DNA of 64,000 bases from Pontibacter sp. SGAir0037 (GTDB taxonomy: Bacteria; Bacteroidota; Bacteroidia; Cytophagales; Hymenobacteraceae). The stretch spans positions 4,588,001 through 4,652,000 of the forward strand of contig NZ_CP028092.1 of NCBI RefSeq assembly GCF_005491705.1, in the 5' to 3' direction. A program made the translations under genes and the position numbers. Positions 8,858-18,301 of the stretch are shown in pieces. The number at the start of each line of letters is the position of its first letter. The first letter of the stretch is position 1. The notes under the pieces are model-generated. The model searched no databases. It saw only the letters and a program-made list of their open reading frames with translations, and was not told where the DNA came from.

Positions 8858-9463
8858 TTATAACGATGTAGGTCTTGCTTCCTTATCAGTTATCAGGTTA
8901 AACCTGTTAATCTTTCTGTCCTGCAGTGTATTAATAACCTTCTGAACAGTTTCATAACTTACATCAACGTCTCCTTTAACAGCTATAACTACTTTCGGAT
9001 TTGTTAATCGGGCTTGGTGAACCCAGTCAGAAAGTTGGTTATTCAGAGAGTCGACAGGAATACCTGGCTGACGAGCATTTTTACGAGCGTCTGGTTCTAA
9101 TGAAAGATACGATTGTAACTGATTCATTGGAATCCCAAAGTTGGTTAGTAGAGAGAAGACTTTGCGTTCTTCTTCTGAGAACGTAACGCCGTACTTGCTA
9201 CCCATCTTATCCAGCACTTTTTCTTTTGTACTCTGACCATCTACTCCGAAGAAAACTCTATCTTCTTTATCTACTGATATTACGATAACGTTAGACTCCG
9301 GCAATTTAATTTCTGAAACTGAAGATGGTGTGTCTACTGCAACTGCTTCGTCTGGAGCAAATTTAGTAGTAAGCATAAAGAAAGATACCAGTAAGAAGGC
9401 CAAGTCAACCATTGGCGTCATGTCCAATGTCGGTTTGGTTCTTTTTACTTTTACTTTCGGCAT
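8858..9463 (-). CDS. exbD: ExbD-type biopolymer transport protein 1
   Basis: First of two ExbD/TolR-family proteins (201 aa). The N-terminus MPKVKVKRTKPTLDMTPMVD leads into the single TM segment with the conserved aspartate; the remainder is periplasmic. Compared with the second copy it carries an extra middle segment (about residues 75-135) before the C-terminal strand KVVIAVKGDVDVSYETVQKV. The two copies may form a heteromeric ExbD pair (inference). It sits 17 bases after exbB. Confidence 0.94.
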   Translation of the reverse strand: MPKVKVKRTKPTLDMTPMVDLAFLLVSFFMLTTKFAPDEAVAVDTPSSVSEIKLPESNVIVISVDKEDRVFFGVDGQSTKEKVLDKMGSKYGVTFSEEERKVFSLLTNFGIPMNQLQSYLSLEPDARKNARQPGIPVDSLNNQLSDWVHQARLTNPKVVIAVKGDVDVSYETVQKVINTLQDRKINRFNLITDKEARPTSL

Positions 9464-9480
9464 TGTGTCTTTTTAAAAAA

Positions 9481-10353
9481 TTAAACTGTTTGTGTTCTAG
9501 GAGCAGCAACTGTATCGTGCTCTGTAGCAAAAGTTGAAATGATGCTGAAACCAGCTTCATCAATGCTGTAAGTTAACTCGTCGATCTTGCTTGTAAAGTA
9601 GTTGTAAGCAACAATCGCAAGAGCAGCACCAGTTACACCAAGAGCCGTGTTAATCAAGGCTTCAGAGATACCGTTTGCAAGCGCTACTGCGTCTGGAGAA
9701 CCTGCAGTTGCAAGAGCCGAGAACGCGTTAATCATACCAAGTACCGTACCAATCAGACCAACAAGCGTTGAGATAGAGGCAATAGTTGAAATTACAACCA
9801 AGTTTTTCTCAAGCATTGGAAGTTCTAATGACGTAGACTCTTCGATTTCTTTCTGAATAGCTGCTACTTTCTCTGCTTTAAGAAGGTCTCTTTCTCCTTG
9901 CATCTCTTTGTACTTAAGCAAACCTGCTTTTACAACGTTTGCAACAGAACCTTTTTGAGCATCGCAAGCTGCGATTGCACCGTTAATGTCGCGCTGATTT
10001 AATTTAGAAGAAATGATACGAACGAAGTTGGTAACGCTCTTAGTACCTTTTGCTTTGCTGATTGTAAGTGAACGTTCAATCGCGAAGATGAAGATTAACA
10101 GTACAAGGCACATTAAAACAGATACCACGTAACCCCCTTTATAAACGATACCCAAGTAGTTACCTGGTAGTGGGTGACCATGCGGATCTCCACCTTCGAA
10201 GTTTTCAGGATTACCTAAAACAAATAAATAAATAAGTAGGGCTACTACATATGCAACCGGAATTACGATAGTGGCAAATAAAGAGCTTGTTTTGCCGCCT
10301 GTTGTTGCTTCTGCTTTAGCATCTTTATTCACTACTGCAGTCTTTTTTTCCAT
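9481..10353 (-). CDS. exbB: ExbB/TolQ/MotA-family proton channel protein
   Basis: ExbB family (290 aa). Hydrophobic spans are at about residues 22-46, 72-92, 185-212 and 235-255, one more N-terminal span than E. coli ExbB, as is common in Bacteroidota. The MotA/TolQ/ExbB core is clear from LVVISTIASISTLVGLIGTV and INTALGVTGAALAIVAYN. It is the first gene of exbB-exbD-exbD-tonB. A promoter is predicted about 230 bases upstream. Confidence 0.95.
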   Translation of the reverse strand: MEKKTAVVNKDAKAEATTGGKTSSLFATIVIPVAYVVALLIYLFVLGNPENFEGGDPHGHPLPGNYLGIVYKGGYVVSVLMCLVLLIFIFAIERSLTISKAKGTKSVTNFVRIISSKLNQRDINGAIAACDAQKGSVANVVKAGLLKYKEMQGERDLLKAEKVAAIQKEIEESTSLELPMLEKNLVVISTIASISTLVGLIGTVLGMINAFSALATAGSPDAVALANGISEALINTALGVTGAALAIVAYNYFTSKIDELTYSIDEAGFSIISTFATEHDTVAAPRTQTV

Positions 10354-10885
10354 TTTTTTAAAGTTTAAAGTTTAGCTGTTTGTGTTGTAATTTAATTGTT
10401 TGTATAAATATGTAATGAAATTGTTTTGTTTTTAGTTCTTTAATATAACTGCAATTTCTGCTTTTTCTCCAGTTTTCAAACAATTATGCCGTTTTTTTAA
10501 GCTTTTATTGTTATCACATCTTTTTCAAACCATCAAATTTTATAATGTTTTTATAAAAATTAGATGGAATAGAGTATGCAGTTCTACAAATCTAATTATT
10601 TTAAAATACTATGCAAAGCTAGTTTGGTAGATTTTAGCAGCAATATTCGGTTAAAGCGGCTATTACCTTCTCTAATCTATTGATTTTAAAATGAGTTTGC
10701 TTCTGTTACTGCCTTGTTTTTTTCTTTATCCTTTCTTCACCAGTTAATTATGATGCCAATCGACTTGTTGCTGTTTTTTATTTATCCATTAAGCGGAGGT
10801 CTTGAAGAAGTTATATGCTGCTTGTAAGCCCTCACTTTTGAAAATAAGTGTTAAATATAATAACTCGATTTATAGCTTGTATATA
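10354..10885. other. 532-base AT-rich intergenic region upstream of exbB
   Basis: No credible ORF or RNA gene is seen. It contains the candidate exbB promoter at 10587-10617 on the minus strand, leaving a leader of about 230 bases that is AT-rich and without an evident hairpin. The mazG stop lies at its far end; I see no strong terminator for mazG. Confidence 0.5.
10587..10617 (-). promoter_or_regulatory. Bacteroidota-type promoter for exbB-exbD-exbD-tonB
   Basis: On the minus strand TTTG (10617-10614) is followed after exactly 19 bases by TAGATTTG (10594-10587). This matches the TTTG-N19-21-TAnnTTTG consensus in both boxes and spacing. The predicted start is near 10581. The upstream TTTG is itself part of a second TAGCTTTG, a possible alternative -7 box. 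Confidence 0.6.
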
Positions 10886-11698
10886 TTACTTGCCTTCTTT
10901 TGCTTTATTCCAGTAAAAATCCATTTCCTCCAAGCTCATGTCCTGTAGTTTTCTGCCAGCTTTTGCAACCTCAGTCTCCAGGTACTTAAAGCGATCTATG
11001 AATTTCAGATTGGTTTTTTCCAGTGCCTCTTCCGGATTGATGTCTATGAACCTGGAAAAATTAATGAGCGAAAAGAGAACATCGCCGAATTCAGCCGTTG
11101 CCTTTTCTTTATCAATGGTTGTGTTGTTCTCGCTATTGAATTCCGCCTGAAACTCCTGCAGCTCCTCTTGCACTTTTTCCCAGACCTGTGATTTATTATC
11201 CCAGTCAAAACCAGCTCCCCGGGCCTTTTCCTGAATTCGCATGGCTTTAATAAGGGCCGGTAGTGAAGCAGGAACGCCACCAAGCACCGATTTGTTGCCT
11301 TCTTTTAACTTTAATTGTTCCCAGTTTCTTTTAACTTCTTCTTCTGTGCTGGCATATGTGTCGCCGTAGATGTGCGGGTGGCGGAAAATCAGCTTCTCAC
11401 AAAGTGTGTTCAGTACATCGGCAACATTAAAAGCATTCAGCTCTGATGCAATTTTAGAATAGAAGACCAAGTGCAGCATAATATCGCCGATTTCCTTCTT
11501 GATCTCCTGCATGTCCTGGCGTATGATTGCATCCGAGAGTTCGTAGGTTTCTTCTATGGTCAGATGTCGTAGGCTATCTATGGTTTGTTTTCTGTCCCAG
11601 GGGCATTTCTCCCGCAGTTCCTCCATAATATCAAGCAACCTGTCAAATGCTTTCAGTTGCTCGCCTCTGGGGGTGTCGGCAAATTGTGTTGTATCCAT
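10886..11698 (-). CDS. mazG: Nucleoside triphosphate pyrophosphohydrolase MazG
   Basis: MazG (270 aa) hydrolyses NTPs to NMP and pyrophosphate, a housecleaning role. Two MazG folds are visible. The first (about residues 20-110) has LREKCPWDRKQT and LTIEETYELSDAI-EIGDIMLHLVFYS, with the E-E-x-x-E-x-x-D type metal ligands. The second (about 165-250) has KVQEELQEFQ and AEFGDVLFSLINFSRF. Length is normal for the family. It diverges from glmM. A TATATTTG box ends only 5 bases before the ATG, so the mRNA may be leaderless. Confidence 0.93.
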   Translation of the reverse strand: MDTTQFADTPRGEQLKAFDRLLDIMEELREKCPWDRKQTIDSLRHLTIEETYELSDAIIRQDMQEIKKEIGDIMLHLVFYSKIASELNAFNVADVLNTLCEKLIFRHPHIYGDTYASTEEEVKRNWEQLKLKEGNKSVLGGVPASLPALIKAMRIQEKARGAGFDWDNKSQVWEKVQEELQEFQAEFNSENNTTIDKEKATAEFGDVLFSLINFSRFIDINPEEALEKTNLKFIDRFKYLETEVAKAGRKLQDMSLEEMDFYWNKAKEGK

Positions 11699-11703
11699 AT
11701 TGG

Positions 11704-11711
11704 CAAATATA
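11704..11711 (-). promoter_or_regulatory. -7 element TATATTTG just before mazG
   Basis: A TAnnTTTG match whose last base is 6 positions upstream of the mazG ATG. If used, transcription would begin at or within a few bases of the start codon. No clear -33 box is seen. Confidence 0.35.
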
Positions 11712-11866
11712 ATAAATAGAATGAAGAGTTTTTCCTGGGTTCACAGCATCCTCTGCGGTGCTTTACAGCTTTGTTTGGCTAAACTGTTGCCATGCAGGCT
11801 GGCTATAGTGTGTATCCTACACGTTTAAAATAGAGTAGATGTTATATATCTACAAGTAAAAATAAC

Positions 11867-11874
11867 TACTTTTG
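11867..11874 (+). promoter_or_regulatory. -7 element TACTTTTG for glmM
   Basis: A TAnnTTTG match 23 bases before the GTG start of glmM. The -33 position has no good TTG, so confidence is limited. Confidence 0.4.
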
Positions 11875-11897
11875 TCTCTCTAAATACAAATAAATAA

Positions 11898-13283
11898 GTG
11901 GCTTTAATAAAATCAATTTCAGGAATCAGGGGTACTATTGGTGGTCGTGCCGGAGAGGGACTTACGCCTATCGATGTGGTGAAGTTCTCTGCTGCTTTCG
12001 GCACATGGGTACTCCAGACTACAAATATCAACACCATTGTTGTTGGTCGCGATGCCCGCTTGTCCGGAGACATGGTCAACAAATTAGTATGTGCTACCCT
12101 GCAGGGTTTAGGTATAAATGTGATTGATCTTGGATTGTCTACCACGCCTACCGTGGAAATGGCAGTTCCGGATCATAAAGCGGGTGGCGGAATTATTCTG
12201 ACAGCCAGCCATAACCCCAAGCAGTGGAATGCGCTGAAGCTGCTCAACCAGCACGGTGAGTTTATTTCCGATGAAGAAGGAAAACTGGTACTGGAATTGG
12301 CAGAACAGGAAGCTTTTGAGTTTGCCCAGGTAAATAATTTAGGCAAGTACACGCAGAACGATAAAGCCCTTAAAAAACATATTAAAGCAATTTTAGCACT
12401 TCCTTTAGTAGATGCAGAGGCTATAAAAGCTAAGAATTTTAAAGTTGCTATAGATTGCGTTAACTCCAGCGGGGGTATTGCGGTGCCAATGTTGCTGGAG
12501 GCTTTAGGCGTGAAGCAGGTTGAAAAGCTGTTTTGCGAGCCAGATGGAAACTTTGCGCATAACCCGGAGCCACTGCCGGAAAATCTTCGTGAAATCTCTA
12601 AGCTGATAGAGAAAGGGCGCTTTGATTTAGGTATTGTGGTAGACCCGGATGTTGACCGCCTGGCTTTAGTTAATGAAGATGGCAGCATGTTCGGTGAAGA
12701 GTATACACTTGTAGCTGTTGCGGACTATGTGTTAAAAAATGCGGTAGGTAATACGGTGTCTAACCTTTCCTCTACAAGAGCTCTGCGCGATGTAACAGAA
12801 AGCGCCGGCGGGAATTATTTTGCAGCCGCTGTAGGCGAGGTGAACGTGGTAAACATGATGAAGGCGCAGAACGCTATCATTGGTGGTGAAGGTAATGGCG
12901 GTATAATTTACCCGGAACTGCACAACGGACGCGATGCATTAGTGGGAATAGCACTGTTCCTGTCGCACCTGGCAAAATCCGGCCTGAGCATGACGCGGTT
13001 GAGGGCATCTTATCCGAACTATTATATTTCCAAAAATAAGATTGAGCTTACTCCGGAGGTAAACGTGGATGAGGTGCTTACACAGATGCAGGCGCGCTAT
13101 GCCAAGCAGCCTATCAATACCATAGATGGAGTTAAAATCGAGTTCGATAAGGAGTGGGTGCACCTGCGCAAATCAAATACAGAGCCTATTATCCGCATCT
13201 ATGCCGAGTCGGATAGTAATGCAACTGCAGAGCATCTGGCTAATAAAATTATTGCTGATATAAAAGAGATTATCTCTGCCTGA
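11898..13283 (+). CDS. glmM: Phosphoglucosamine mutase GlmM
   Basis: Alpha-phosphohexomutase family (461 aa). It converts glucosamine-6-phosphate to glucosamine-1-phosphate for UDP-GlcNAc, peptidoglycan and LPS. The phosphoserine loop TASHNP is present (S104), as are the metal loop DPDVDRLALV, the sugar-binding EGNGGI motif and the C-terminal phosphate-binding RKSNTEPIIRIYAES. The start is GTG, giving ALIKSISGIRGT, the normal N-terminus. Bacteroidota enzymes of this type are sometimes labelled phosphomannomutase/phosphoglucomutase; substrate preference is inferred. Confidence 0.88.
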   Translation: MALIKSISGIRGTIGGRAGEGLTPIDVVKFSAAFGTWVLQTTNINTIVVGRDARLSGDMVNKLVCATLQGLGINVIDLGLSTTPTVEMAVPDHKAGGGIILTASHNPKQWNALKLLNQHGEFISDEEGKLVLELAEQEAFEFAQVNNLGKYTQNDKALKKHIKAILALPLVDAEAIKAKNFKVAIDCVNSSGGIAVPMLLEALGVKQVEKLFCEPDGNFAHNPEPLPENLREISKLIEKGRFDLGIVVDPDVDRLALVNEDGSMFGEEYTLVAVADYVLKNAVGNTVSNLSSTRALRDVTESAGGNYFAAAVGEVNVVNMMKAQNAIIGGEGNGGIIYPELHNGRDALVGIALFLSHLAKSGLSMTRLRASYPNYYISKNKIELTPEVNVDEVLTQMQARYAKQPINTIDGVKIEFDKEWVHLRKSNTEPIIRIYAESDSNATAEHLANKIIADIKEIISA

Positions 13284-13338
13284 TTAAGATGCTCATGGCT
13301 TATTGTTGCTGTTGCAGATGGTTTAAAAGATAAATTTG

Positions 13339-13381
13339 TTGCGCCAAGCGAAGAAGATGTACTTTTTTTCGCTTGGCGCAA
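13339..13381 (+). terminator. Hairpin after glmM
   Basis: A 14-bp perfect stem (13339-13352 with 13368-13381; core GCGCCAAGCG/CGCTTGGCGC) with a 15-base loop. The T tract after it is interrupted (TTATTT), so termination or attenuation ahead of the next gene is likely but not certain. Confidence 0.65.
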
Positions 13382-13430
13382 TTATTTAAGATCTTTTTTA
13401 GTTGAACTATATTATATATCAAGATAAAAG

Positions 13431-14573
13431 ATGCGTGTTTATTTAGATAATGCTGCTACTACACCTTTAGATAAGGAAGTATTTGAAGTGATGGCACCTT
13501 ATATGCTGGAACACTACGGCAACCCGTCTTCTATACACGGGCATGGGCGCGAGGTGCGTGCTGCCATAGAAAAAGCACGCAGAACGGTAGCCAATCTGTT
13601 GAATACTTCTCCCGCTGAGATCTTCTTTACATCCGGAGGTACAGAAGCAGATAACGCTGCTATTGTATGTAGTGTGCGAACCTTAGGGCTGAAGCATATT
13701 ATCACAACCAGGCTGGAACACCATGCAGTGCTGCATACTGTACAGATGCTGGAGAAGCGTGGAGAGGTACAGGTAAGTTACCTGCGCCACGATGAGCGTG
13801 GTGTGTTGGATCTGGATCACCTGAAAGAGTTGCTGGCGCAAAACTCTCAGACGTTGGTGACAATTATGCATGCCAACAACGAGATCGGTACGTTAAATGA
13901 TGTAGAGGCCATCGGAGATATCTGCAAGAGCTTTCATGCTATTTTCCATTCTGATACTGTTCAAACGATGGGGCATTTTAAGCATGATCTGCAGAAGCTG
14001 CATACAAATTTTATAGTTGGGTCGGCACATAAGTTTCATGGTCCGAAAGGTGTAGGATTCTTGTACAGCGACGCAAGCGTTAAAATTCAGCCTTTAATCC
14101 AGGGAGGTGCCCAGGAGCGGAATATGCGTGGTGGCACTGAGAACGTGTACGGCATTATTGGTCTGGCTAAGGCCTTAGAAATTGCTTACCGTGATATGGA
14201 GGAGCATCGCTTGCATATACAAAGCCTGAAAGACAGAATGATCCATAAACTGCGAGACGGCCTGGAAGGTGTTTCTTTTAATGGAATGTCTGCAGTGGCG
14301 GATAAAAGTCTTTATACCGTGCTGAGCGTTTCTCTGCCACCTTCATCCATGACGGAAATGCTGCTCTTCAACCTGGATATCAATAAGATTTCGGTTTCTG
14401 GAGGAAGTGCCTGTAGTAGTGGAGCCAACGCTGGCTCTCATGTGCTGGAGGCACTTGGCGTTGATCCTGATCGGGCTAATGTCAGGTTTTCGTTTAGTAA
14501 ACTTAATACCCCCGAGGAAATCGATTATGCAGCTGAGGTTCTTATTAACATGTATAAAAAGATTCCGGCATAG
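13431..14573 (+). CDS. Cysteine desulfurase (IscS/NifS class)
   Basis: PLP enzyme (380 aa) that removes sulfur from cysteine for Fe-S clusters, tRNA thiolation or cofactors. The N-terminus VYLDNAATTPLD is typical. The PLP lysine lies in SAHKFHGPKG (K201), and the persulfide cysteine is in the loop SGGSACSSG (C328). The loop form and length fit the group I (NifS/IscS) class. No iscU, iscA or suf gene is adjacent, so its partner is unknown. A terminator follows. Confidence 0.93.
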   Translation: MRVYLDNAATTPLDKEVFEVMAPYMLEHYGNPSSIHGHGREVRAAIEKARRTVANLLNTSPAEIFFTSGGTEADNAAIVCSVRTLGLKHIITTRLEHHAVLHTVQMLEKRGEVQVSYLRHDERGVLDLDHLKELLAQNSQTLVTIMHANNEIGTLNDVEAIGDICKSFHAIFHSDTVQTMGHFKHDLQKLHTNFIVGSAHKFHGPKGVGFLYSDASVKIQPLIQGGAQERNMRGGTENVYGIIGLAKALEIAYRDMEEHRLHIQSLKDRMIHKLRDGLEGVSFNGMSAVADKSLYTVLSVSLPPSSMTEMLLFNLDINKISVSGGSACSSGANAGSHVLEALGVDPDRANVRFSFSKLNTPEEIDYAAEVLINMYKKIPA

Positions 14574-14594
14574 CAATTTTATAGTTAAAATAAG

Positions 14595-14632
14595 AAAGGC
14601 TTTGGTTTAACTAAAGCCTTTTCTGTTTTTGA
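14595..14632 (+). terminator. Terminator after the cysteine desulfurase
   Basis: Nine-bp stem AAAGGCTTT/AAAGCCTTT (14595-14603 with 14613-14621) followed by TTCTGTTTTT. The flank TTTTCTGTTT recurs in the other long hairpins of the window. Confidence 0.8.
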
Positions 14633-14646
14633 ACAAATAAGTAAGT

Positions 14647-15228
14647 ATGAAAAGTATAGGTGTTTTTTGCGGTGCCAATGCGGGTGCAAACCTGGCTTAT
14701 ACACACGCGGCTGCTAAACTGGGTAAGTTAATGGCGGAGCAGGATGTGGCACTGGTATATGGTGGTGGAAATGTAGGCCTGATGGGCATTATTGCAGATG
14801 CTGTTTTAGGCAGTAAAGGCTTAGCCATAGGCGTTATCCCGCAAAGCCTTGTAGACAGGGAAGTGGCCCACAAAGGTTTAACAGAACTGCATGTGGTGCA
14901 GACAATGCATGAGCGAAAAGCCATGATGGCAGCCAGATCAGATGCCTTTATAGCTATGCCAGGAGGTTTCGGAACCTTTGATGAAGTCTGTGAAATCATC
15001 ACCTGGAACCAATTGGGGATTATCAGAAAGCCTGTTGCCTTTTATAATGTAAATGGTTTTTATGATAAATTTTTTTCGATGATTGACCATTGTGTAGCTG
15101 AGGGCTTTATAAAACCAGATCAGCGGGATAATATTATAGTAGAGGAGGATGCAGAGCTGCTATTGCAAAAATTAAAAGCCTATTCCGATGCCACCTCTGA
15201 CTACTGGGTTGATTTCAAAAGAATTTAA
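14647..15228 (+). CDS. LOG-family nucleotide 5'-monophosphate phosphoribohydrolase
   Basis: Rossmann-fold LOG/TIGR00730 protein (193 aa). The family motif is present as MPGGFGTFDEV (PGGxGTxxE) near residues 104-114, preceded by the R-K pair in HERKAMMAARSDAF. Relatives cleave the N-glycosidic bond of (cytokinin) nucleoside 5'-monophosphates; in ordinary bacteria they probably act in nucleotide salvage. It is a standalone gene between the desulfurase terminator and the convergent GH115 gene. Confidence 0.9.
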   Translation: MKSIGVFCGANAGANLAYTHAAAKLGKLMAEQDVALVYGGGNVGLMGIIADAVLGSKGLAIGVIPQSLVDREVAHKGLTELHVVQTMHERKAMMAARSDAFIAMPGGFGTFDEVCEIITWNQLGIIRKPVAFYNVNGFYDKFFSMIDHCVAEGFIKPDQRDNIIVEEDAELLLQKLKAYSDATSDYWVDFKRI

Positions 15229-15290
15229 TTAAAGAAGTACAAGGGGGAAGTTACTTTGTAATTGAAAGCAGCCCCCCTCTTGGAATTTTG

Positions 15291-18260
15291 CTATTGCGCT
15301 GCTACCTTTTCAGGTTTGTAAAAGCTTTCTGGTGGACCCAAGTAAGACGGTTTTAAACCACCTGTGTCTACCACTACCTTCTGCAGCACTACGCCCGGGT
15401 CTACCATCCAGAACTTAAGTACATGCTCCCCTGATTTCTTAACAGTATGCTTTGATGTTTGGATGTTGATGTTATTCGCCACCCACTTATCCCACATGCC
15501 TTGCTTATTTTCATCCTGGTGCATGTTGATTATTTGTGGAGCTTCGTCATCAATAGACACGGCATACCGAATTCCCTGGGTGCTTTGATAGTTCAGAGTA
15601 GGAGACAGGTAAACGTGAACATTTACTGCGCCACTGTCCTGCAGATACATGCGATACTCTAAACAAGGACTGTTCCCGCCAGGTGTCTGCGCCGGTGCTG
15701 TAACAGGAAAAGGCGACATGGCTGAATAAGTGCGACCTAAGTCAGGAATTAGCTTCCAGCTGATACCGCCAGCCTCTACAGCACGTGTATAATGTGCAGC
15801 TTCCATAGAGACATACCCGTTGCTTTGCACAAATCCCTTTATTTGATCTGGTTTCAGAGAGGTAGTGTTGTTTACTACAGCCTGTACTACTACTTTGCCA
15901 TTGGCTCCGGCTACCGTAATCGGAATGCGCTGCATGCCTGCAGGCACTTTTTGCCAGTCAACACTTACCAATATTTTTTGCTCCTGCTCAACCTGCCCCT
16001 GTTTAGACGAAACCTGCAGCCACTCTGCTCCCGTTTGCACTGTATAATTGAAAGAAGCCTTGCCACGGTTAAATATTTCAATGTAATAGTTGCTCTGGCC
16101 GTAGGGTGTAAGCTCTGGGAAAATAGCCTGGCTTTTCTCCTGGGGCCACCATGCATCAGATCCTTCCACTGCTACACCCATGCTTGCCGAAGCCGGTACA
16201 GTTAGCTCGCTTACCTCGGGCATGACATCCTTTTCAGGCTGCTGCCAATAGGTATAGCCGATGTGTGTCTGGTCCATCATGTGGCTCCATTTGCCGTTTG
16301 CCATGGTTTGGTTGTAGTAGCGAGATAGCTCGGCATCTTTGGCGAACAGTTCTTTTGCTTTATTAGCAAGATCGTTGGTGATGGCGCGGCCTTGCTTTGC
16401 GTACAGCCGGTTCTTAGCAACTGTAAAATAGAGTTCGTTCAGGTTGGCACAGGCTTTTGCCGGGTGCAGAATCAGTTGGTAATAAGCGTCTTTTTGCTCC
16501 GCAGGAATCTTATTATAAATTCTCTCTGCTTCTGTAGCCAGCTGATTATATTCTGCTACTACTGTTTCAGCTTCGCGGTAATGAGTAAGGCTGTATGTGT
16601 TCTGATCCAGTAGTTCTGGTTTACGACGGCTGTTATACTTGGCATACTTCGAAAGTATATCGGCAATAGCAGCGGCATGCTCTGACCCAAACTGCCTCTC
16701 CACCCAGAGCTGCGTGTATTCATCTAAGCGTTCTGCCGGCCATTTTTCCGGGTTCCAGGCGTAGTCCAGGAAGAATTCTGTAGGAAACTCCATGGGCTTG
16801 ATGTCGCCTACGTTCACAATCCAGAGACGATCCGCTTTGTGCTGGTAGGCCAGGTGCATCTGTTCCCATATTCTTGGAATTGGGTTGGTGTTAAGCCATT
16901 TATAGTTTCTTGGTCCGCCCACATAATCGTAATGGTAATAAATGCCGTAGCCTCCTGCATGCTGTTTCTCGCCTGCTTTCGGTAGCTTGCGGATGTTGCC
17001 CCAGTTGTCGTCGCACAGCAGCAGCGTGACATCGTCGGGCACACGCATGCCTTTGTCGTAGTACTCCTGCACTTCTTTGTAAAGTGCCCAAACCTGTGGT
17101 GTAGCCGAAGCCTCTTTGCCTGTTACTTCGGAAATAATCTGGCGCTGATCGGCTACTATCTTTTCGAGCAGAGCAATGTTGCTGCTCTCGCTCATGGGTT
17201 CATCTCCGTCGCCGCGCATACCTATTGTTACCAGGCTCTCGTTGTTGCCCATCCGCTGAATGCTTTGTTTCCAGAACTCCTGCAGGTTAGCAGCATTGGT
17301 CTGGTAATTCCAGGAGCCTTTGCCGTATCTGCGCCACTCATCATGTGCGCGCATCAGGGGCTCGTGGTGCGAAGTGCCTATCACCACACCGTACTCATCG
17401 GCGAGCTTCGGGTTCATTGGATCATCATCATAAAAAGCTCTGCCCCACATGGCTGGCCATAGATAGTTTCCTTTCATGCGCAGAATCAGCTCAAACACAT
17501 GTACATACATTTTGTGGTTAAAGCCTCCGAACTTTTCTGTGGCCCAGCCTGCCAGTGCAGGAGCCTCATCATTTATGAAGATACCCCTATACTTTACGGC
17601 TGGTTCACCCTGGGTATGGCGTCCAGGCATTACATATAAGTTCTGTTGCTGCTTTACAGGCACATCGGCCCACCAGTACCAGGGCGAAACTCCTATCTGT
17701 GAAGATACATCGTAAATGCCGAAGATAGTGCCTCGTTTGTCGCTTCCTACAATTACCAGAGCCTGGTCTACACCGGGTAAGGGCTTCTTAACCACCTGCA
17801 CCAGGTATGTTTCCCAGCGACCTTTTACATCCGATACGTCAATTTTTTTGTCTTTAACCAGCTTATCGATAACCGGACTTTTACCGAGCGTGCCTATTAG
17901 TACCAGTTCTTTTGCCTTTGGCGCTTTTTTAGCAGCGAGTAAGGCGGGTTCCGATTTTGTAACACGATTGATGTCGGCCTGCAAATCTTTGGCAGCACGA
18001 ATAACGCCAGTATAATCCTCAGAGCCGACAAATATGTTAGCCGGTTTACCGGCTACTGAAAGTGGGAAATATCCTTTTTCCTGTTTGTTGGAGATATAAG
18101 AATCTTTATCGATAGCTTGTGCCTGGTATGAGGCTGCCATAGAGACAAACACCAGCAAGAAAAACAGAGAATGAGTTCTTACACCCCTGCTTGCACAAGC
18201 TGCCTTAGCCAATGCTCCTAAACTGTAGTTAACTGTGCTATATAAGTTTGGTATCTTCAT
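15291..18260 (-). CDS. GH115 alpha-glucuronidase
   Basis: Large secreted glycosyl hydrolase of family 115 (989 aa), whose members remove (4-O-methyl-)glucuronic acid from internal xylose units of glucuronoxylan. I chose the ATG at 18260 because the frame open further upstream would run into the transporter gene and adds no recognisable sequence. Residues 1-50 form a signal peptide with an unusually long n-region, ending in MAASYQAQA. Typical family segments are KYRGIFINDEAP, KMYVHVFELILRMKGNYLWPAMWG, VVIGTSHHEPLMRAHDEW and LLCDDNWGNIRKLP. The C-terminal third has a beta-sandwich character. It is the last gene of the susC-susD-uxuA-exuT arm, 41 bases after the transporter. Confidence 0.9.
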   Translation of the reverse strand: MKIPNLYSTVNYSLGALAKAACASRGVRTHSLFFLLVFVSMAASYQAQAIDKDSYISNKQEKGYFPLSVAGKPANIFVGSEDYTGVIRAAKDLQADINRVTKSEPALLAAKKAPKAKELVLIGTLGKSPVIDKLVKDKKIDVSDVKGRWETYLVQVVKKPLPGVDQALVIVGSDKRGTIFGIYDVSSQIGVSPWYWWADVPVKQQQNLYVMPGRHTQGEPAVKYRGIFINDEAPALAGWATEKFGGFNHKMYVHVFELILRMKGNYLWPAMWGRAFYDDDPMNPKLADEYGVVIGTSHHEPLMRAHDEWRRYGKGSWNYQTNAANLQEFWKQSIQRMGNNESLVTIGMRGDGDEPMSESSNIALLEKIVADQRQIISEVTGKEASATPQVWALYKEVQEYYDKGMRVPDDVTLLLCDDNWGNIRKLPKAGEKQHAGGYGIYYHYDYVGGPRNYKWLNTNPIPRIWEQMHLAYQHKADRLWIVNVGDIKPMEFPTEFFLDYAWNPEKWPAERLDEYTQLWVERQFGSEHAAAIADILSKYAKYNSRRKPELLDQNTYSLTHYREAETVVAEYNQLATEAERIYNKIPAEQKDAYYQLILHPAKACANLNELYFTVAKNRLYAKQGRAITNDLANKAKELFAKDAELSRYYNQTMANGKWSHMMDQTHIGYTYWQQPEKDVMPEVSELTVPASASMGVAVEGSDAWWPQEKSQAIFPELTPYGQSNYYIEIFNRGKASFNYTVQTGAEWLQVSSKQGQVEQEQKILVSVDWQKVPAGMQRIPITVAGANGKVVVQAVVNNTTSLKPDQIKGFVQSNGYVSMEAAHYTRAVEAGGISWKLIPDLGRTYSAMSPFPVTAPAQTPGGNSPCLEYRMYLQDSGAVNVHVYLSPTLNYQSTQGIRYAVSIDDEAPQIINMHQDENKQGMWDKWVANNINIQTSKHTVKKSGEHVLKFWMVDPGVVLQKVVVDTGGLKPSYLGPPESFYKPEKVAAQ

Positions 18261-18301
18261 TTCAGTAGATTTAAGGATGATATACCCTGGATTTACAATT
18301 G

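Noticed and set aside
12173..12688. A 171-residue open frame opposite glmM, and similar long opposite-strand frames inside exbB, the acyl-CoA dehydrogenase and recG.
   Set aside because: They are mirror frames of strongly supported genes and have serine- or arginine-rich, non-family translations.
13339..13381. The hairpin before the cysteine desulfurase as an Fe-S or cysteine-sensing leader.
   Set aside because: It looks like a transcription end signal of glmM; no conserved riboswitch or T-box feature was seen.
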